Assembly: GCA_937138495.1 (NCBI GenBank) | Contig: CAKZPE010000021.1 | Span: forward strand, 1 to 64,000 | From: an uncultured Oceanospirillaceae bacterium | GTDB taxonomy: Bacteria; Pseudomonadota; Gammaproteobacteria; Pseudomonadales; Balneatricaceae | DNA length: 64,000 bases | Direction of reading: 5' to 3' | Shown here: piece after piece, positions 62,417 through 64,000 of the stretch | How the letters are laid out: each line of letters begins with the position of its first letter | How positions within the stretch are numbered: position 1 is the stretch's first letter | Notes under the pieces: generated by a model | Databases searched by the model: none | Told to the model about the DNA's origin: nothing | The model's input: only the letters and a program-made list of their open reading frames with translations | Translations under genes and position numbers: made by a program

Positions 62417-64000
62417 ATGGCTTTAAATGTTGATCAGGAAATACTGGAAGATTTTTTGGTAGAAGCGGGAGAAATCCTTGAGCTTCTGTCTGAGCAGTTG
62501 GTTGATCTCGAGCAGAATCCAAAAGACCGCGAATTGCTGAATGCAATCTTCCGTGGCTTCCATACCGTGAAGGGTGGTGCAGGGTTCTTACAGCTTGAGC
62601 CAATGGTTGACTGCTGCCACAGTGCAGAGAATCTTTTCGACATGCTGCGTAATGATGACTTAGAGGTCTCCGCAGCCTTGATGGACGTTGTTTTACAGGC
62701 CCTCGATACTGTAAATGCAATGTTTGAAGATGTACGTGGTGGCGAAAATCCGGAGCCTGCACCTGCTGACCTGATTGCTAAGCTCGATGCGCTTGCTGCC
62801 GGGCAGAGTATTCAGGATGATGCGCCGGCACCTGCTGCACCTGCACCTGCAGCAGAACCAGCGGCTGATCTGGGCGCGCAATTCAGTGAAATGGTTTCCG
62901 GAATATCGGCAGCTGAAGACGCGCCTGCCTCAGCAGCATCTGACTTGATTACCGAAGATGAGTTTGAGTCATTACTGGATGATTTACACGGCAGTGGTGC
63001 CCCGGGTGCTACCCCGGCAGCCAGTCCGAAAAATGATCTGATCACTGAAGATGAGTTTGATTCGCTGATGGATGAGCTGCATGGTCCTTCCGGTGCACCG
63101 GGAGTGGCGCCAGCTAGCGGCTCGATGGCAGACTCTGAATTTGATCAGTTGCTGGACCAGGCTGTTAAACAGGCGACTACTGCGCCCGTAGGGGCTGCTC
63201 CGGTGGCTGAGCCTGCCAAAGCAGAAACACCTGCATCAGCCCGCACGGCCCAGGACGACCTTATTACTGAGCAGGAGTTTGAAAACCTGCTGGATGATCT
63301 GCAGTCGAAAGGACAGGGTGCGTTTACCGATGTACCTAAACCTGAGCCTAAGCCGGCTGCCGCGAAAGCGACACCTGCTAAAGCTGCAGATGCCAAAAAA
63401 GCGAATGTTGAGACTAACGTTCGGGTCGATACCCGCCTGCTTGACCAGATTATGAATATGGTGGGTGAGCTGGTGCTGGTCCGTAACCGGTTAGTCCGGC
63501 TTGGTGCTGATAATGAAGACTCAGAACTGACTAAGGCGCTGGCGTCACTGGATATGGTGACCGGTGATTTGCAGATGTCAGTAATGAAAACCCGTATGCA
63601 GCCGGTGAAGAAGGTCTTTGGCCGTTTCCCCCGTCTGGTTCGTGATTTATCCCGTCAGTTGAATAAAGAAGTTCGTCTGGAGCTGCGCGGTGAAGATACT
63701 GATCTGGATAAAAACCTGGTAGAGGCGCTGGCGGATCCGCTGATTCACTTGGTACGTAACTCTATAGACCATGGTATTGAAATGCCGGACGAGCGGGTTA
63801 GCCGTGAAAAGCCCCGTGAAGGTAGTGTTCTGTTGTCGGCTGAGCAGGAAGGTGATCATATCTTGCTGGTTATCGAAGATGACGGTGCCGGTATGGATCC
63901 GAATAAACTGCGCCGTCTGGCGGTTGAACGTGGCATGCTGGATGTTGAAGCTGCGAACCGTCTGAGTGATCAGGAATGTTTCAACCTGATCTTTGCCGCT
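62417..64000 (+). CDS. cheA: Chemotaxis histidine kinase CheA, 3'-truncated
   Basis: 528 residues visible; the gene runs off the window end. The Hpt domain has the phosphorylated His49 in FRGFHTVKGGAGF. A long Ala/Pro-rich linker (about 115-340) contains three strong and one weak copy of a motif of the type LITEDEFESLLDDL (from residues 176, 207, 239 and 281). Then come the dimerisation helices (LLDQIMNMVGELVLVRNRLV) and the start of the ATPase domain with N box HLVRNSIDHGIE and G1 DDGAGMD. CheA phosphorylates CheY, CheB and CheV. The missing part should hold the rest of the ATPase domain and the CheW-like domain. Confidence 0.97.
   Translation, partial: MALNVDQEILEDFLVEAGEILELLSEQLVDLEQNPKDRELLNAIFRGFHTVKGGAGFLQLEPMVDCCHSAENLFDMLRNDDLEVSAALMDVVLQALDTVNAMFEDVRGGENPEPAPADLIAKLDALAAGQSIQDDAPAPAAPAPAAEPAADLGAQFSEMVSGISAAEDAPASAASDLITEDEFESLLDDLHGSGAPGATPAASPKNDLITEDEFDSLMDELHGPSGAPGVAPASGSMADSEFDQLLDQAVKQATTAPVGAAPVAEPAKAETPASARTAQDDLITEQEFENLLDDLQSKGQGAFTDVPKPEPKPAAAKATPAKAADAKKANVETNVRVDTRLLDQIMNMVGELVLVRNRLVRLGADNEDSELTKALASLDMVTGDLQMSVMKTRMQPVKKVFGRFPRLVRDLSRQLNKEVRLELRGEDTDLDKNLVEALADPLIHLVRNSIDHGIEMPDERVSREKPREGSVLLSAEQEGDHILLVIEDDGAGMDPNKLRRLAVERGMLDVEAANRLSDQECFNLIFAA

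Overview
The window reads as a chromosomal stretch of a marine gammaproteobacterium, most likely of the Oceanospirillales group (Marinobacterium, Neptunomonas or Amphritea type). This placement is an inference from content: a FleQ/FleS/FleR-controlled polar flagellar system with FlhF/FleN placement genes, sigma-54 and sigma-28 promoters, a CrbS/CrbR-acs acetate module, and a Na+-pump decarboxylase subunit. About 50 protein genes and one tRNA gene are supported. No rRNA, CRISPR array, insertion sequence or prophage was seen.

Layout. Positions 1-3.5 kb hold the 3' end of a Na+-translocating decarboxylase beta subunit, a histone-deacetylase-family hydrolase, a TPR protein with a degenerate receiver domain, and tRNA-Arg(CCT). 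From 3.6 to 7.1 kb flgA, flgM and flgN lie on the minus strand and cheV-cheR on the plus strand. From 7.3 to 20.1 kb are the rod, hook, rings and hook-filament junction genes (flgBCDE, flgFGHIJ, flgKL). From 20.1 to 29.9 kb are a convergent fliT-like gene, fliC, flaG, fliD, fliS and the regulators fleQ, fleS, fleR. From 30.3 to 42.3 kb an acetate module interrupts the flagellar genes: acs, the response regulator crbR, the hybrid sensor crbS, a two-part Na+/solute symporter, a CBS/DUF294 protein and a DEDDh exonuclease. From 42.5 to 64 kb the flagellar genes resume: fliEFGHIJ, fliK, fliLMNOPQR-flhB, flhA, flhF-fleN-fliA, cheY-cheZ and cheA, which is cut by the window end.

How it works together. 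The sequence itself gives much of a transcription hierarchy. Elements resembling FleQ boxes lie before fleQ, before fliE and in the flhA leader. Correctly spaced sigma-54 promoters precede flgB, flgF, fliK, flhA and, more weakly, fliD. Sigma-28 promoters precede flgM, flgK, fliC (two in tandem) and flhF. FlgM, the anti-sigma factor secreted through the hook-basal body, would hold FliA back until the hook is finished.

The most notable observations are: a FleQ that by ungapped comparison lacks the arginines used for c-di-GMP binding in Pseudomonas FleQ; three or four repeats in the CheA linker that resemble the CheY-docking peptides of FliM and CheZ, both also in this window; a TTTTTTGACG element shared by three early flagellar control regions; a nearly leaderless sigma-28 promoter at flhF; and a terminator between two divergent genes with no gene of its own to end. 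I found no clearly new multi-gene system; most of the window is a well-known gene set with unusual details.
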